The translations under genes and the position numbers were made by a program. Below, one piece after another: positions 9,425-19,700 of a DNA stretch of 64,000 bases. The notes beneath the pieces are model-generated. The model made no database searches. It worked only from the letters and a program-made list of their open reading frames with translations, and was not told where the DNA came from. The first letter of the stretch is position 1, and each line of letters opens with the position of its first letter. Origin of the DNA: Ferrimonas balearica DSM 9799 (GTDB taxonomy: Bacteria > Pseudomonadota > Gammaproteobacteria > Enterobacterales > Shewanellaceae); the NCBI RefSeq assembly GCF_000148645.1, contig NC_014541.1, positions 3,619,139 to 3,683,138 on the forward strand, in the 5' to 3' direction.

Positions 9425-9451
9425 ATATTCTCCACTTTGTCACCTCCGGCG

Positions 9452-9480
9452 TTGAATCCGCCTGCCAGTTGTCATATAAC
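9452..9480 (+). promoter_or_regulatory. Candidate panB promoter
   Basis: TTGAAT (9452-9457), exactly 17 nt, then TATAAC (9475-9480), 33 nt before the panB ATG. Near-consensus sigma70 elements in the right place to drive panB-panC. Confidence 0.6.
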
Positions 9481-9512
9481 GGCATCTCTTTGGGCAGTAG
9501 AGCTTCAACACT

Positions 9513-10307
9513 ATGGACAGGATCACCACCTCCACCCTGAACCGCTATAAGCGTGAAGGGCGAAAATTCGCTGCGCTGACCGCCTACGACGCCAGCTTCG
9601 CCGCGGCCTTTGCTGAGCAGGGCGTGCCGGTGCTGCTGATTGGCGACAGCCTGGGCATGGTGCTCAACGGTGATGAGGACACCCTCAAAGTGACCGTCGA
9701 GGATGTGGCCTACCACACCCGTGCCGTCAGCAAAGGTGCCCCCAAGGCGCTGGTGATCGCCGACATGCCCTTCATGAGCTACGCCACCCCAGAGCAGGCC
9801 TTCGACAGTGCCGCCACGCTGATGCGGGCCGGTGCCCAGATGGTCAAGCTGGAGGGCGGCGACTGGCTGCTCGACACCGTCCGCGGTCTGACCCAACGCA
9901 GCGTCCCGGTCTGCGCCCACCTCGGCCTGACCCCGCAATCCGTGCACGTGTTTGGCGGCTTCAAGGTACAGGGCCGTGGTGACGACGCGGGCAAGGCGAT
10001 CCTCGACCAGGCCCTGCGCCTGCAGGACGCCGGTGCCGCCATGCTGGTGCTGGAGTGTGTGCCCACTGAACTGGCCCGCACCGTCACCGAGGCGTTGTCG
10101 ATCCCGGTGATCGGCATCGGTGCCGGCCCCCACACCGATGGCCAGATCCTGGTGATGCATGACCTGTTCGGCATCACCTCCGGCTACATCCCCAAGTTCG
10201 CCAAGAACTACCTGGCTCAGACCAACAGCCTGCAAGCCGCTGTGGCCGCCTTCGTTGAAGAGGTGGAGCATGGCCGCTTCCCCGGGCCGGAGCACTGCTT
10301 CAACTGA
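9513..10307 (+). CDS. panB: 3-methyl-2-oxobutanoate hydroxymethyltransferase
   Basis: 264 aa; makes ketopantoate from alpha-ketoisovalerate and methylene-tetrahydrofolate, the first committed step of pantothenate/CoA synthesis. Typical motifs: [20 protein letters not shown] with the Mg ligand Asp, [18 protein letters not shown] and IPVIGIGAG. Length matches E. coli PanB. Likely transcribed with panC from the promoter just upstream; panB-panC spacing is 23 nt. Placing a folate-consuming enzyme after folK is conserved in this clade. Confidence 0.97.
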   Translation: MDRITTSTLNRYKREGRKFAALTAYDASFAAAFAEQGVPVLLIGDSLGMVLNGDEDTLKVTVEDVAYHTRAVSKGAPKALVIADMPFMSYATPEQAFDSAATLMRAGAQMVKLEGGDWLLDTVRGLTQRSVPVCAHLGLTPQSVHVFGGFKVQGRGDDAGKAILDQALRLQDAGAAMLVLECVPTELARTVTEALSIPVIGIGAGPHTDGQILVMHDLFGITSGYIPKFAKNYLAQTNSLQAAVAAFVEEVEHGRFPGPEHCFN

Positions 10308-10330
10308 GCCACACCGACAGAGGAGTCGTT

Positions 10331-11188
10331 ATGCAAACCCTGTCTGATCCCCATCGCCTGCACCAGCTGGTTCGCCAGTGGCACCAGGCCGGTGAAAGGG
10401 TGGCCTTTGTCCCCACCATGGGCAACCTGCACGATGGCCATATCGCTCTGGTGCACCAGGCGAGAAGCCGGGCTGATCGCGTGGTCACCAGCATCTTCGT
10501 CAACCCGATGCAGTTCGGCGCCGGGGAAGACCTCGACGCCTACCCGCGCACGCTGGAGCAGGACAAACAGCGCCTGTTCGACGCCGGCTGTGACCTGCTG
10601 TTCACGCCGGAAACCGAACTGCTCTACCCCGCCGGGCTGGCTCAGCAAACCTACGTTGAGGTGCCGGGCCTGTCCGATCTCCACTGCGGCACCAGCCGCC
10701 CCGGCCACTTCCGCGGCGTCGCCACCATCGTCTGCAAGCTGTTCAATCTGGTGCAGCCGGACATCGCCTGCTTTGGCGAGAAGGATTACCAGCAACTGGC
10801 GGTGATCCGCACCATGGTGCGCGACCTCAATATGCCGGTGGAGGTGATTGGCATCCCCACCGTGCGGGAGCGCGATGGGCTGGCGATGAGCTCTCGCAAT
10901 GGCTACCTGACCGAGGCCGAGCGTGCCCAGGCGCCGGAGCTTAAGCGCACCCTCGACCTTACCGCCCAGGGCATCCAGAGCCTGGGCCTGACCGACCGCA
11001 ACACGTTGGAGCAGCAGGCCGAAGCCCGCCTGCGCCAGCACGGCTTTACCCCCGACTTTGTCCGCATCTGTCATGGCCAGACCCTGGCCCCGGCACAACC
11101 CGGTGATACCCAGTTGGTTATCCTGGCTGCGGCGCAGCTGGGCCGGGCCCGGCTTATCGACAATCTGACGGTGGATCTCACCGGGTGA
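10331..11188 (+). CDS. panC: Pantothenate synthetase
   Basis: 285 aa; ATP-dependent condensation of pantoate with beta-alanine. The HIGH-like nucleotide-binding motif is [10 protein letters not shown] near residue 30; [12 protein letters not shown] and the KMSKS-like MSSRNGYL are also intact. The ATG has AGGAG upstream. Together with panB and panD, all three pantothenate-specific steps encoded at this locus are present in order. Confidence 0.97.
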   Translation: MQTLSDPHRLHQLVRQWHQAGERVAFVPTMGNLHDGHIALVHQARSRADRVVTSIFVNPMQFGAGEDLDAYPRTLEQDKQRLFDAGCDLLFTPETELLYPAGLAQQTYVEVPGLSDLHCGTSRPGHFRGVATIVCKLFNLVQPDIACFGEKDYQQLAVIRTMVRDLNMPVEVIGIPTVRERDGLAMSSRNGYLTEAERAQAPELKRTLDLTAQGIQSLGLTDRNTLEQQAEARLRQHGFTPDFVRICHGQTLAPAQPGDTQLVILAAAQLGRARLIDNLTVDLTG

Positions 11189-11254
11189 TTTGGTGATAAT
11201 GCGCCGCTTAACAATTGCGACACAGTTCACAACCAGGAAGTAACGGAACCGCTT

Positions 11255-11635
11255 ATGCAACGCATCATGCTGAAGGGCAAACTGCACCAGGCCCGCGTCA
11301 CCCACGCTGAGCTGGAGTACGAAGGCTCCTGCGCCATTGACCAGGACCTGCTGGACGCTGCCGGCATCCTCGAGTACGAAAAGATCGAGATCTACAACAT
11401 CGACAATGGCGAGCGCTTCAGCACCTACGCCATCAGTGGTGAGCGTGGCTCCAAGATCATCTCCGTGAACGGCGCGGCCGCCCATAAGGCCAGCCCGAAA
11501 GACCGCGTGATCATCTGCGCCTACATGGTGATGGATGAGGAAGCGGCCAAGACCCACAAGCCGCAGCTGGTCTACCTGAACGAAAACAACGACATCAAGG
11601 GCACCGCCAACGTCATCCCGACCCAGGCAGCCTGA
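11255..11635 (+). CDS. panD: Aspartate 1-decarboxylase precursor
   Basis: 126 aa; makes beta-alanine from aspartate for pantothenate. It is a pyruvoyl enzyme that cleaves itself between Gly24 and Ser25, both visible in YEGSCAIDQ. The active-site Tyr ([12 protein letters not shown]) and NGAAAHKA motif are present. Follows panC after 66 nt and ends at a strong bidirectional terminator. Confidence 0.97.
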   Translation: MQRIMLKGKLHQARVTHAELEYEGSCAIDQDLLDAAGILEYEKIEIYNIDNGERFSTYAISGERGSKIISVNGAAAHKASPKDRVIICAYMVMDEEAAKTHKPQLVYLNENNDIKGTANVIPTQAA

Positions 11636-11650
11636 CCCTCCTGATGCGCA

Positions 11651-11676
11651 AAAGGCCCCGTTTCGGGGCCTTTTTT
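11651..11676. terminator. Bidirectional terminator between panD and the PagP-like gene
   Basis: Stem AAAGGCCCCG/CGGGGCCTTT with a TTT loop; T-run on the plus side and A/T symmetry on the minus side, serving both convergent genes. Confidence 0.9.
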
Positions 11677-11694
11677 GTGCCGGTCTGAACAGCG

Positions 11695-12240
11695 CTAGAA
11701 CGCGATGGCCAGGTCCCAGAACAGGGTGGGTTTGCCAATCTTATACTCCCGGCTGCCGTTCTCTTCGAGGTAATCCACCTGGGGGAAAATCGCCAGCCCC
11801 ACCGAGAAGCGGCGGTAACTGAACTCCAGCTTGGGGGCGAACACCGGCAGCCACTTGCGGTCGGTGCCCTGGAAGATCTCATCCTGGTATTCGGCGATGG
11901 TGCGGTTGGCGACACCCAGCACAATGCCCGCCGCCACGTAGTCGTTAAAGGGGTAGTTCCAGCTCCAGCTGACCGCGTACATGTCGTTGTCGAAGCTGTC
12001 TTTGAGGTAGGAGCCGCCGACCTGGCAGTACCAGCGTTCGCTGCCGTGGCACTGATTGATGCGGTAGTAGTAACCGATGCTCTGGTGGGTTTCGTTGTAG
12101 CTCGGTGAATCCTCGAAGGGTTCATCTTCAAGGTGCTGAGACCAGCCACCGAAGCGGATCTGGTGATGCCACTCGTCGTTCGCGTGTGCTGTCCCTGCCA
12201 CCATCAGGACACACAGTGCCCCAACTTGCGCTCTCCCCAT
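11695..12240 (-). CDS. PagP-like outer-membrane beta-barrel protein
   Basis: 181 aa with a signal peptide ending near AHAND. The mature part alternates hydrophobic and polar residues and ends in Phe (DLAIAF), typical of an outer-membrane barrel. Similarity to PagP, the lipid A palmitoyltransferase, is seen by eye: His in WSQHLED, Asp-Ser in YLKDSFDN (PagP uses His33, Asp76, Ser77), VLGVANRT and KWLPVFAPKLEF resembling PagP's barrel strands. The overall identity is low, so acyltransferase activity is inference; a barrel of unknown function is the alternative. Monocistronic, convergent with panD. Confidence 0.5.
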   Translation of the reverse strand: MGRAQVGALCVLMVAGTAHANDEWHHQIRFGGWSQHLEDEPFEDSPSYNETHQSIGYYYRINQCHGSERWYCQVGGSYLKDSFDNDMYAVSWSWNYPFNDYVAAGIVLGVANRTIAEYQDEIFQGTDRKWLPVFAPKLEFSYRRFSVGLAIFPQVDYLEENGSREYKIGKPTLFWDLAIAF

Positions 12241-12282
12241 TTGGCGTCCCCGGATGCGTTCGTCAAATGAAGAGTGTAGAAC

Positions 12283-12375
12283 TCAGTTAAGCAGGTACCA
12301 CAACAATCCCTGACTGCTGAGCACCACCGTCATGCCCACCAGTATCACCGTCCAGCGGTGTTGCCCCCTAGTCAT
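12283..12375 (-). CDS. Possible 30-aa single-pass membrane peptide
   Basis: A short frame begins ATG at 12375 with AGGGAG 5 nt upstream and reads MTRGQHRWTV, then a run of Ile, Leu, Val, Met and Gly (about residues 9-28), ending WYLLN. It looks like a positive-inside single transmembrane helix. It lies upstream of the PagP-like gene on the same strand with a 42-nt gap, so they might be cotranscribed. No homologue recognised; the ribosome site and composition are the only support. Confidence 0.4.
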   Translation of the reverse strand: MTRGQHRWTVILVGMTVVLSSQGLLWYLLN

Positions 12376-12448
12376 TGTCGCTCCCTAATGGCGAAGTTCG
12401 CCGTTTTGCTTATTAAGCCAGGAACAAAGCCAGATCCATGCCAGCTGT

Positions 12449-12473
12449 AAAAAGCCGGTGGATCATGGCTTTA
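12449..12473 (-). terminator. Terminator after the TrmB-like gene
   Basis: On the minus strand AAAGCC, a 10-nt loop, GGCTTT then a TTTTT run, 32 nt past the TrmB-like stop. The stem is short. Confidence 0.55.
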
Positions 12474-12504
12474 CATTAGTCATCCTAGGGGACTTTGAGC
12501 AAAG

Positions 12505-13170
12505 TTACGACTTTTTAGTGAGATCGCATACCAGACGATGCAGGGGCTGGCCGGATTCACCGTACTTACGCTCAAACGGCGTGAGCGGTGGTTCGTCCGG
12601 CAGCGACACAAATTCCCCCTGGTGGCCGGCAATGGCCAGCGCCGCCTGAAACTCCTCCAGATAGAGGCGCCAGTTGGAGCGCAGCTCAAGCTGGCCTCCC
12701 AGTGCCAGCAGCGACGGGAACAGCGGACCACCATGCCAGCGCCGCTGCAGGTGGGCCGATTTGGGCCAGGGGTTGGGGTAGAGCAGATAGTGGTGGGTGG
12801 GCGCCCAGCCGTCCTCCACCATCATCCGCCACAGGTCGTTCAGGTTGCCCCGCACCACCCGATAGTTGTCACTGCCGGCGTGATAGTGGTCATGCTTGTC
12901 GACCCGCGCGGCGGACTTATCCAGCCCCAGCACGATGGCCTCCGGGTGGCGGCGTGCCAGGTTGGCGGTGCTCTGGCCGACGCCACAACAGGAGTCCAGC
13001 ACCAGCGGCCGGCCATCGGCCTCCTTCCACGCTTTCAGCTCAGCAAACAGCTCTCGACTGTAGTCGGCGTACGGCGCCCGGAACGGGTGGGTCAGGTGAC
13101 GGCGCACCACGTGATCGAGGTTGTCGTGAATGCCGGCCTGGTTGGACTGGATAGAACGTGAGTTCCCCAT
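12505..13170 (-). CDS. TrmB-like tRNA (guanine-N7)-methyltransferase paralogue
   Basis: 221 aa, class I SAM-dependent methyltransferase. The SAM motif is VLDSCCGVGQST (a Cys replaces the usual Gly, a feature of this sub-branch), followed by GLDKS and the TrmB signature YLLYPNPWPKSAHLQRRWH. The ATG at 13170 overlaps the stop of the upstream permease gene (TGATG), giving translational coupling to yadGH. Whether it methylates tRNA G46 or another guanine is unknown; a second canonical TrmB would be expected elsewhere in the genome. Confidence 0.75.
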   Translation of the reverse strand: MGNSRSIQSNQAGIHDNLDHVVRRHLTHPFRAPYADYSRELFAELKAWKEADGRPLVLDSCCGVGQSTANLARRHPEAIVLGLDKSAARVDKHDHYHAGSDNYRVVRGNLNDLWRMMVEDGWAPTHHYLLYPNPWPKSAHLQRRWHGGPLFPSLLALGGQLELRSNWRLYLEEFQAALAIAGHQGEFVSLPDEPPLTPFERKYGESGQPLHRLVCDLTKKS

Positions 13171-13940
13171 CAGCTGCGCAGTCCTATGCCCTTGTCGATC
13201 AAACGATAGGCCACCGCAAACAGCACGGTGATAAAGGCGGTGAGTACCCCCAGCGAGGCCCACAGGCTGACGTCACTGACACCGAGGAAACCGTAACGGA
13301 AGGCGTTAATGGTGTAGACCACCGGGTTCAGTTGGGACACCCCCTGCCACAACGGCGGCAGCAGCGAGATGGAGTAGAACACCCCGCCCAGGTAGGTCAG
13401 CGGCGTCAGTACAAAGGTGGGGATGATGCTGATGTCGTCAAAGGTTTTGGCGAACACGGCGTTAATCAGGCCGCCAAGGGCAAACACCACCGAGGTCATC
13501 AGCAGGGTCACCAGCAGCACCGGCAGGCTGTGGATCTGGATATCCACAAAGAACAGCGCCACGGCGGTGACGATGGCGCCGACGCAGAGGCCGCGAGCCA
13601 CCCCGCCCGCCACGTAGCCGAGGATGATCAGCACGTTGGGCACCGGCGCCACCAGCAGCTCTTCGATGTTGCGCTGGAACTTGGCGCTGAAGAAGGAGCT
13701 GGCCACGTTGGCGTAGGAATTGGTGATCACCGACATCATGATAAGCCCGGGCATGATGAACTCCATGTAGCTGAAGCCGCCCATCTGGCCAATCCGGCTG
13801 CCAATCAGGTTACCGAAGATCAGGAAGTAGAGGGTCATGGTGATCGCCGGCGGCACCAGAGTCTGCACCCAGATCCGGCTGAAGCGGGTGATCTCCTTGC
13901 GGACCAGCGCCTTAAAGGCGATCCAATAGGGGTGACTCAT
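13170..13940 (-). CDS. yadH: ABC-2 type transporter permease (YadH family)
   Basis: 256 aa with about six membrane segments and the ABC-2 permease pattern (for example the central FNRNIEELL-like segment FQRNIEELLVAPVPN and the later LTPLTYLGGVFYSI). Pairs with the ATPase encoded immediately upstream; the genes overlap by 4 nt (ATGA). The exported substrate is unknown. The gene pair near panD is conserved with E. coli. Confidence 0.9.
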   Translation of the reverse strand: MSHPYWIAFKALVRKEITRFSRIWVQTLVPPAITMTLYFLIFGNLIGSRIGQMGGFSYMEFIMPGLIMMSVITNSYANVASSFFSAKFQRNIEELLVAPVPNVLIILGYVAGGVARGLCVGAIVTAVALFFVDIQIHSLPVLLVTLLMTSVVFALGGLINAVFAKTFDDISIIPTFVLTPLTYLGGVFYSISLLPPLWQGVSQLNPVVYTINAFRYGFLGVSDVSLWASLGVLTAFITVLFAVAYRLIDKGIGLRS

Positions 13941-14875
13941 GCCTGTGCCTCCTGTCGGCCATTTTCCACCAGTGACACAAACAGCTCCTCCAGTCGGTTG
14001 GCTTTATTGCGCATCGACAGCACGGTGATGCCCTGCTCGCCCAATTGCTGGAACAGGCCATTGAGGCCCACCTCTTTGGCCACATCCACCTCCAGGGTGT
14101 TGTCGTCCAGGCGGCGGCACTCGAAGCCCTCCAGGTAGATCCGGCCGCTGTCCGGTGCCAGATCGAGCACAAAGGTTTCTACGGTCAGTTTGGCCAGCAG
14201 CGCTTTCATGGTGGTGCATTCCACCAGCTCACCCTTATCGATGATGCCGATATGGCGACACAGCATCTCCGCCTCTTCGAGGTAGTGGGTGGTGAGGATG
14301 ATGGTGACGCCCTGCTCATTGATCTCTTTGAGGAAGCGCCACATGGAGCGGCGGATCTCGATGTCGACCCCGGCGGTGGGCTCATCCAGGATAAGCAGCT
14401 TGGGTTCGTGCATCAGCGCCCGGGCGATCATCAGACGACGCTTCATACCACCGGACAGCTCACGGGCACGGGCGTTGCGCTTCTCCCACAGGTCGAGTTG
14501 GGCCAGATACTTTTCCGCCCGCTTCATCGCTTCGGCCTTGGGCACACCGTAGTAACCGGCCTGGTTGACCACGATCTGCAGTACCGTCTCGAACTGGTTG
14601 AAGTTGAACTCCTGCGGCACCAGGCCGATGCAGCGCTTGGCGCCGTTCAGGTCGTTATCGATATTGTGGCCGAACACCTCGACGTCACCGGCGCTCTTGT
14701 TCACCAATGCGCTGATCACCCCGATGGTGGTGGATTTGCCGGCACCATTGGGGCCCAGCAGGGCAAAGAAATCGCCCGCTTCAACCGCCAGGTCGATCCC
14801 TTTCAGGGCTTCCACCCCACCGGGATAGGTCTTGCGCAGGGACCGGATCCGCAGGGCGCAATCTTGTTGATTCAT
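13937..14875 (-). CDS. yadG: ABC transporter ATP-binding protein (YadG family)
   Basis: 312 aa. Walker A GPNGAGKST, Q-loop VPQEFNFN, signature LSGGMKRRL, Walker B LLILDEPTAGVD and the switch His in TTHYLEEAE are all intact, so it should be an active ATPase. The start at 14875 (MNQQDCALRI) has GGGAGAG upstream. A TATAAT box at 14904-14909 on the minus strand could be its -10 element. First gene of the coupled yadG-yadH-TrmB-like operon. Confidence 0.92.
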   Translation of the reverse strand: MNQQDCALRIRSLRKTYPGGVEALKGIDLAVEAGDFFALLGPNGAGKSTTIGVISALVNKSAGDVEVFGHNIDNDLNGAKRCIGLVPQEFNFNQFETVLQIVVNQAGYYGVPKAEAMKRAEKYLAQLDLWEKRNARARELSGGMKRRLMIARALMHEPKLLILDEPTAGVDIEIRRSMWRFLKEINEQGVTIILTTHYLEEAEMLCRHIGIIDKGELVECTTMKALLAKLTVETFVLDLAPDSGRIYLEGFECRRLDDNTLEVDVAKEVGLNGLFQQLGEQGITVLSMRNKANRLEELFVSLVENGRQEAQA

Positions 14876-15067
14876 CGATCTCTCCCTCACTGCTCAGGCG
14901 CCTATTATAGGTAGCCGCCCGGTAAGAAAAAACGCCAGTTCCGATGTGGACTTAGCCAAACCGTGGCAACCCCGGTTCACCCGGCACCTGGCGGTTGAAA
15001 TTTAACCAGGCTTCTGGGAAGTTGTTGGGCAGCGCCCATCCCCGACTTCATCACATGGAGGTGATCT

Positions 15068-15661
15068 ATGAAGTACCCCGGCGTCCGTGCACTGCTGATA
15101 GGCCTGGCCATGATCATCGGCACCTTAGTGGTGCTGCTTGCCACCGACCGGCTGTTCTACGTGGTGCTGATCATCGGCGCCATCAGCCTGCTTAAAGGGC
15201 TGTTTGAACTGCTGGTTTACGCCTTTAAAAGCAAAGAGAAAAAGGCGGAACACCATGCCCACCTGGGCCTGAAAACGGTGTATCAGTCGATGCTGCTGGT
15301 GGCGATGGCCGATGGCAAACTGGACCAATCAGAACTGGTCACCATGGCCGACATTTTCCAGCAGTTAACCGCCCAGAACATCTCACCCGAAGAACTGAAA
15401 GCCGGCGCAGAGGCAGTTGGCGCCGACCCCGATGCCTTTATCAAAGAGCTGAAGCGTAACGCCAGCCAGGTGGAATTGGATTTCAAAACCCTTGCCGTTC
15501 GCGCCGCGGTTCATATCAGCGTCTGCGATGGCGCACTGGCCGAAGCGGAACAGGCTCGGGTGAACGACATTGCCGGAGCACTGGGATTCTCTCCGGTGCA
15601 GGTGGAACAGGTTTACGGAGAGCTGCTGCAACCGCAAACCGCCGAAGTGGCCCCAGCCTAA
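15068..15661 (+). CDS. TerB-like domain protein with two membrane helices
   Basis: 197 aa. Two hydrophobic segments (about residues 8-25 and 30-50) precede a cytoplasmic TerB/DjlA-N-like helical domain (about 68-190): LLVAMADGKLDQSELVTM and ISVCDGALAEAEQARV carry the family's paired Asp/Glu clusters. TerB-type domains are metal-responsive membrane-associated modules; the exact job is unknown. The ribosome site GGAGGTGATC complements the 16S 3' end over ten bases, unusually strong, which fixes the start. Overlaps the convergent CLCA_X gene by 4 nt. Confidence 0.75.
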   Translation: MKYPGVRALLIGLAMIIGTLVVLLATDRLFYVVLIIGAISLLKGLFELLVYAFKSKEKKAEHHAHLGLKTVYQSMLLVAMADGKLDQSELVTMADIFQQLTAQNISPEELKAGAEAVGADPDAFIKELKRNASQVELDFKTLAVRAAVHISVCDGALAEAEQARVNDIAGALGFSPVQVEQVYGELLQPQTAEVAPA

Positions 15662-16446
15662 CGGGACAGGGCCTGTCCCAGCGGCGCAAAGTAACCACGA
15701 ATGGCCAGATCGATACGCTTAAGGTGAGCCTCGTCCGGGTAGCCTCCTCGCCTGGCCACTTCACTTTGCTTGGTGCCGCTGACCAGATAGGCGTTCTTAA
15801 TCTCGGTGCGGCTTTGCACCCAGGCCTCAAACGCCCGCGCCATCATTTCGGTCGGCAGGCTGAAATAACGCCGGCCCACTTCCCGGTCCAATGCCACCGA
15901 ACGCCGCACGTAGTCGTGTTGCTCCTTACCATCGTCGGTCAGCAGCACCGTCGCCAGCAGTGCCTGCAAGCGTTGATTGAGCGGATGGGCCTTTACCGCC
16001 TGATTGGCCAGCCAGGCGTCACTGGCAAAGCGCACCGATTTTCCCGGCTCGAACAGATGGTCGCGGATGTAGTGGTCAAAGGCGTGCCACCACTCATGGG
16101 CCAGCGCACCGGCCCCGGCGTTTTTGGCCAGTGCCAGGGTGCGGGTGCCCGGCGCATAGTGCGCCTGCACACCGGGCTGCCCCCCAGTGCCAAAGGCGAG
16201 GTTCAGTGACTGCCTCAGCCCCAGTGTGGATGGAGGTACGTTCAGCAGAAACGCCAGATCCGCCAGCGCATCAAACACCAGATTGGCGGCCAGCTGACTC
16301 TCTTCACCGGTGACCCAGCGCCCCACCACCAGGCCGCCAAAGCCAAACTGATCCCGCACCTCACGGAACCCCATCGGCTCACCACAGCGATAATCCGGTC
16401 CGCGCCGGTAGTAATCCCGATAAAGGCCATTTTTGGTGCTGTCCAA
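15658..16446 (-). CDS. CLCA_X family protein, putative zinc metallopeptidase
   Basis: 262 aa, no signal peptide. Contains HEWWHAFDHY, an HExxH zinc-binding motif, within GAGALAHEWWH, the region that resembles the metalloprotease domain of calcium-activated chloride channel regulators (CLCA). This gammaproteobacterial CLCA_X family has no characterised member. The second and third zinc ligands cannot be assigned by eye. Monocistronic and divergent from the FG-GAP surface protein. Confidence 0.7.
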   Translation of the reverse strand: MDSTKNGLYRDYYRRGPDYRCGEPMGFREVRDQFGFGGLVVGRWVTGEESQLAANLVFDALADLAFLLNVPPSTLGLRQSLNLAFGTGGQPGVQAHYAPGTRTLALAKNAGAGALAHEWWHAFDHYIRDHLFEPGKSVRFASDAWLANQAVKAHPLNQRLQALLATVLLTDDGKEQHDYVRRSVALDREVGRRYFSLPTEMMARAFEAWVQSRTEIKNAYLVSGTKQSEVARRGGYPDEAHLKRIDLAIRGYFAPLGQALSR

Positions 16447-16770
16447 ATGGCGACTCCTGATGCTGCACTGAGAACGGCTGACAAACGGCCATTATGGAGT
16501 GCACGCCCCGACGACGACAAGCCGCCCTCCCACGCCCCGGTTAACTCAAATAACCCTCAGGGTCACCGGCGTGGCGTCATCCCCCAGTTCGCCAAAGCTC
16601 CGGCAGATCGGGCCTGTGGCCAGTTCGGCGGCCTGAAGCCAGCCGGACCGTGGATGAGGTTCATAAATAGAGATGGTTCTGCAACGAGCGTACTGTTATG
16701 TTTTTGTTGCCATTTTATGGGCTCGGCAGGATGGCTGACGCCCGGTATCTGCAAAGCAAGGAACGCAATC
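16447..16770. other. Divergent intergenic region
   Basis: 324 nt between the CLCA_X gene and the surface protein. An open plus-strand frame continues through it, but it lacks coding character and a signal peptide would then be internal. It should hold promoters for both genes; I could not single out convincing boxes. Confidence 0.5.
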
Positions 16771-19700
16771 ATGAACCAGTCAGTGTTGCTGGGGCTGCTG
16801 TTGTCGGCACAAGTTGCCGCGCAACCCCAACTCGAAAACCAACATCAGCAACCGGTGCGCCTTCAGGGTGAAAAGATCAATTACGGCCCGAGCCAGTGGC
16901 AAGCCCGGCCTCTGGAAGCCGTCGATACTTCCGTGTCTCCCCTCAACGCGTCTGTGCCGACCGAAGACGCCCCCACGTACCAGTGGGGTATCCACACTAT
17001 GGGCACCGGGATCGGCGCTTCCGGCACCATCGTCGGCGACTTTAATGGTGATGGTCATAACGAAGTATGGCTGGGCACCGGAAGTGGCTTCGGTGCCAAT
17101 ACCAACCTGGTCAAACTGCAGGTCACAGACGGCGTAAACATTCTGCAGAAGCTCCCCTTTGATGGCGCTCTCTCCGCCCTGACCCACGTCAGGCTGACGG
17201 AGTCCGACACCGACCTTGCCGTATTTGCTGTCAACAACACTCGCCTTGTGGTGATGAATCTGCAGACCGAGCAAGTGATTCTGGAGGTCCTCCTGCCTGT
17301 CGTTCGTGGTCAGGTCGATACCATTCTCTATGGCAACCTGTTTGGCGACGATGCTTCGTCGCTGCTGGTGCATTTCAGTGAAGGAAGCACCTTTCGATAT
17401 GACCTCGCCAGCGGAGAAAAACTGGCGGAATATCAACTGGGCCTTGGTCCTGTCGTCGCTGGCCACTTTACCGCCACTGAGCAAAAAGAGCTGGCTTTTG
17501 CGGATGGTACACTCTTCCGCCTCGATGGCGACAGCGCCACCCAGCTGTCCGGCTTCCCCACAGAACTGGGACCGATGCTGGTTGTTCTGGATATCGATGG
17601 CGATGGTCTGGACGATGTGGTGGCCGCCAAAGACTGGTACCAACTTACCGCCTTCCGCCCCGCCAGCCTATCAACCCTCTGGCTGACAGAGGCCGAGCTG
17701 GATATCGACAAACTCGTCCTGCTCGATGTCAATGAAGACGGGCAGTTGGACGTGGTTTACGGCGATGGCCAATGGGGCGGGATTTACGCCCTCAATGCGC
17801 AAACCGGCGAGTCATTCTGGCAAGTAGATAACCCGGAACACGGCGTGTCCAGCATCCTGATGGCCGATCTGACCGGGGATGGCAAACAGGAGTTTGCCTG
17901 GGGGGCCGGTTACAGCAGCACCGGCTCGGACCACCTGTTCGTCTACAACCCCAAGACGTTGACCGAGGTGGCCAAAAGTGAAGACTGGACACCGCCCATG
18001 ATGGGACAGATTGCCGACCTGAATGGCAACGGCACCCTGTCACTGGTGTTTGCCAGCCACGAAAGCAACAGTGCCTACGACGAGTCTGTCGTTGGGGTGT
18101 ATGACTTTGCCAGCGGTGAACCACAGTGGAATAACTACGACAACTCGCCCTACCTGCACACCTGGGGGGGGATGGGTGAACTGATGGTGGTCGATCTCGA
18201 TGGGAATGGCCGCAAGGAGATCATCCTCGGCTCCAACTACCTGTACGACGGCCGAATTCATATCCTCGACAGCAGTAATGGCGCCCTCAAAAGGAGCATC
18301 GCTACAGAGGGTTCCAGAATCACAGCATTGGCCTATGGTGACCTCCACACCGATGACACCAACACCCTGTTGGCCGCCGACGCCAGCGGTTATCTCTATG
18401 AGCTTGATCCGACGCAGGACGTGCCCTTCTCCAGCCGAAAGCTGGACCAGTCCGGGATCGAACGCCTGCAGATCGGTCGCATCGGTGAGCAGACCCGAAA
18501 CCACCTGTTTATTCTTAACAGTGTCGGCAAAGTCAGCCATTTTGATCCCGGCACCAACCTCACCACGCCGTTGAGCCACACAGAAACGTTTATCGATATC
18601 GAGATTGGACACAAGGGCACCGAGCCGGTCCTCTGGGGCCTGACAACTAACGGCGCTATCTCGAGCATCCACCAAGACGGCACCACCACGGTGCTGGCTC
18701 AGGTCTGTGACTCCTACGAGGATTCCGTTGGCCTGTCCCGCATCGGCCATTCCCAACTGGTTTACGCCTGCCGGTCCCACTTTGGCGCCGTCAGCATCGC
18801 GGATGGTGAGATCCTGTGGCAGCAAACCAGTCACAATATGCAGTTCGCCACAACCCATCAGCAGGTGGGTGATGAAAGCTGGTTCCTGACCCAGGGGGAA
18901 TCGCTGAGACTCTACCAAATGGGCGCGCCACTGCCGGACATCACGCTGGACAGCAAAAATCTGCAAACCCACGGGATCACGACATTGGAAGACAGCCTGG
19001 CCCCCGCCATCGGTGAGGTGGACCACTTCATCGTCGAGCAGGGCCCCACCAAAGGCATCATCACCTTCACCGATCGGCAACAGGGCACTTTCCGCTATCA
19101 GCCTTATGGCCAGGAGTTGGGCAATGACAGCATCACCTTCAGCGCGGTGGTTGGCCGACACACCCTGCCAAGCGCCCAGCTGAACATCGAGCTGGTGAAC
19201 ACCCCGCCGGTCGCGGACGATCTGACGATCACCAGCCACTGGCGCGACACCCTCAGTCTCGCTTTGCCGGGCAGTGATGCGGACGACGAGCCGCTGGTTT
19301 TTGAGCTGATTACCCAGCCTCAAGTTGGCACCCTGACCTTCACCGACCCAGCCACCGGCAACCTGACCTACACCCCGGACGGCAACACTCTGAACCCGGT
19401 GTCGCTGCAATATCAGGTTCATGATCAGTTTGATACCTCAGCAGCCGGCCTGGTGCAGATCACCTTGTCCAACAACGCTCCCGAGGGCAAGGACAGCCAT
19501 TACGACAGCTACTATCAAACCCCGGTAAACGGCCGCCTTATCGGCTCTGATCCGGACCAGGACCCAATCCAGTTCAAACTGGTTTCTTCACCGGAAATTG
19601 GCACAGTGACGCTGGACCCGGACACCGGCCTGTTCCTCTATCAACCCAGTGGGAACGACTCCTACCAAACCGCGTTTACCTTCGTGGTGGAAGATCGCCA

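Noticed and set aside
16447-16770. N-terminal extension of the surface protein to 16447
   Set aside because: It would place the clear signal peptide 108 residues inside the protein; the ATG at 16771 has a ribosome site.
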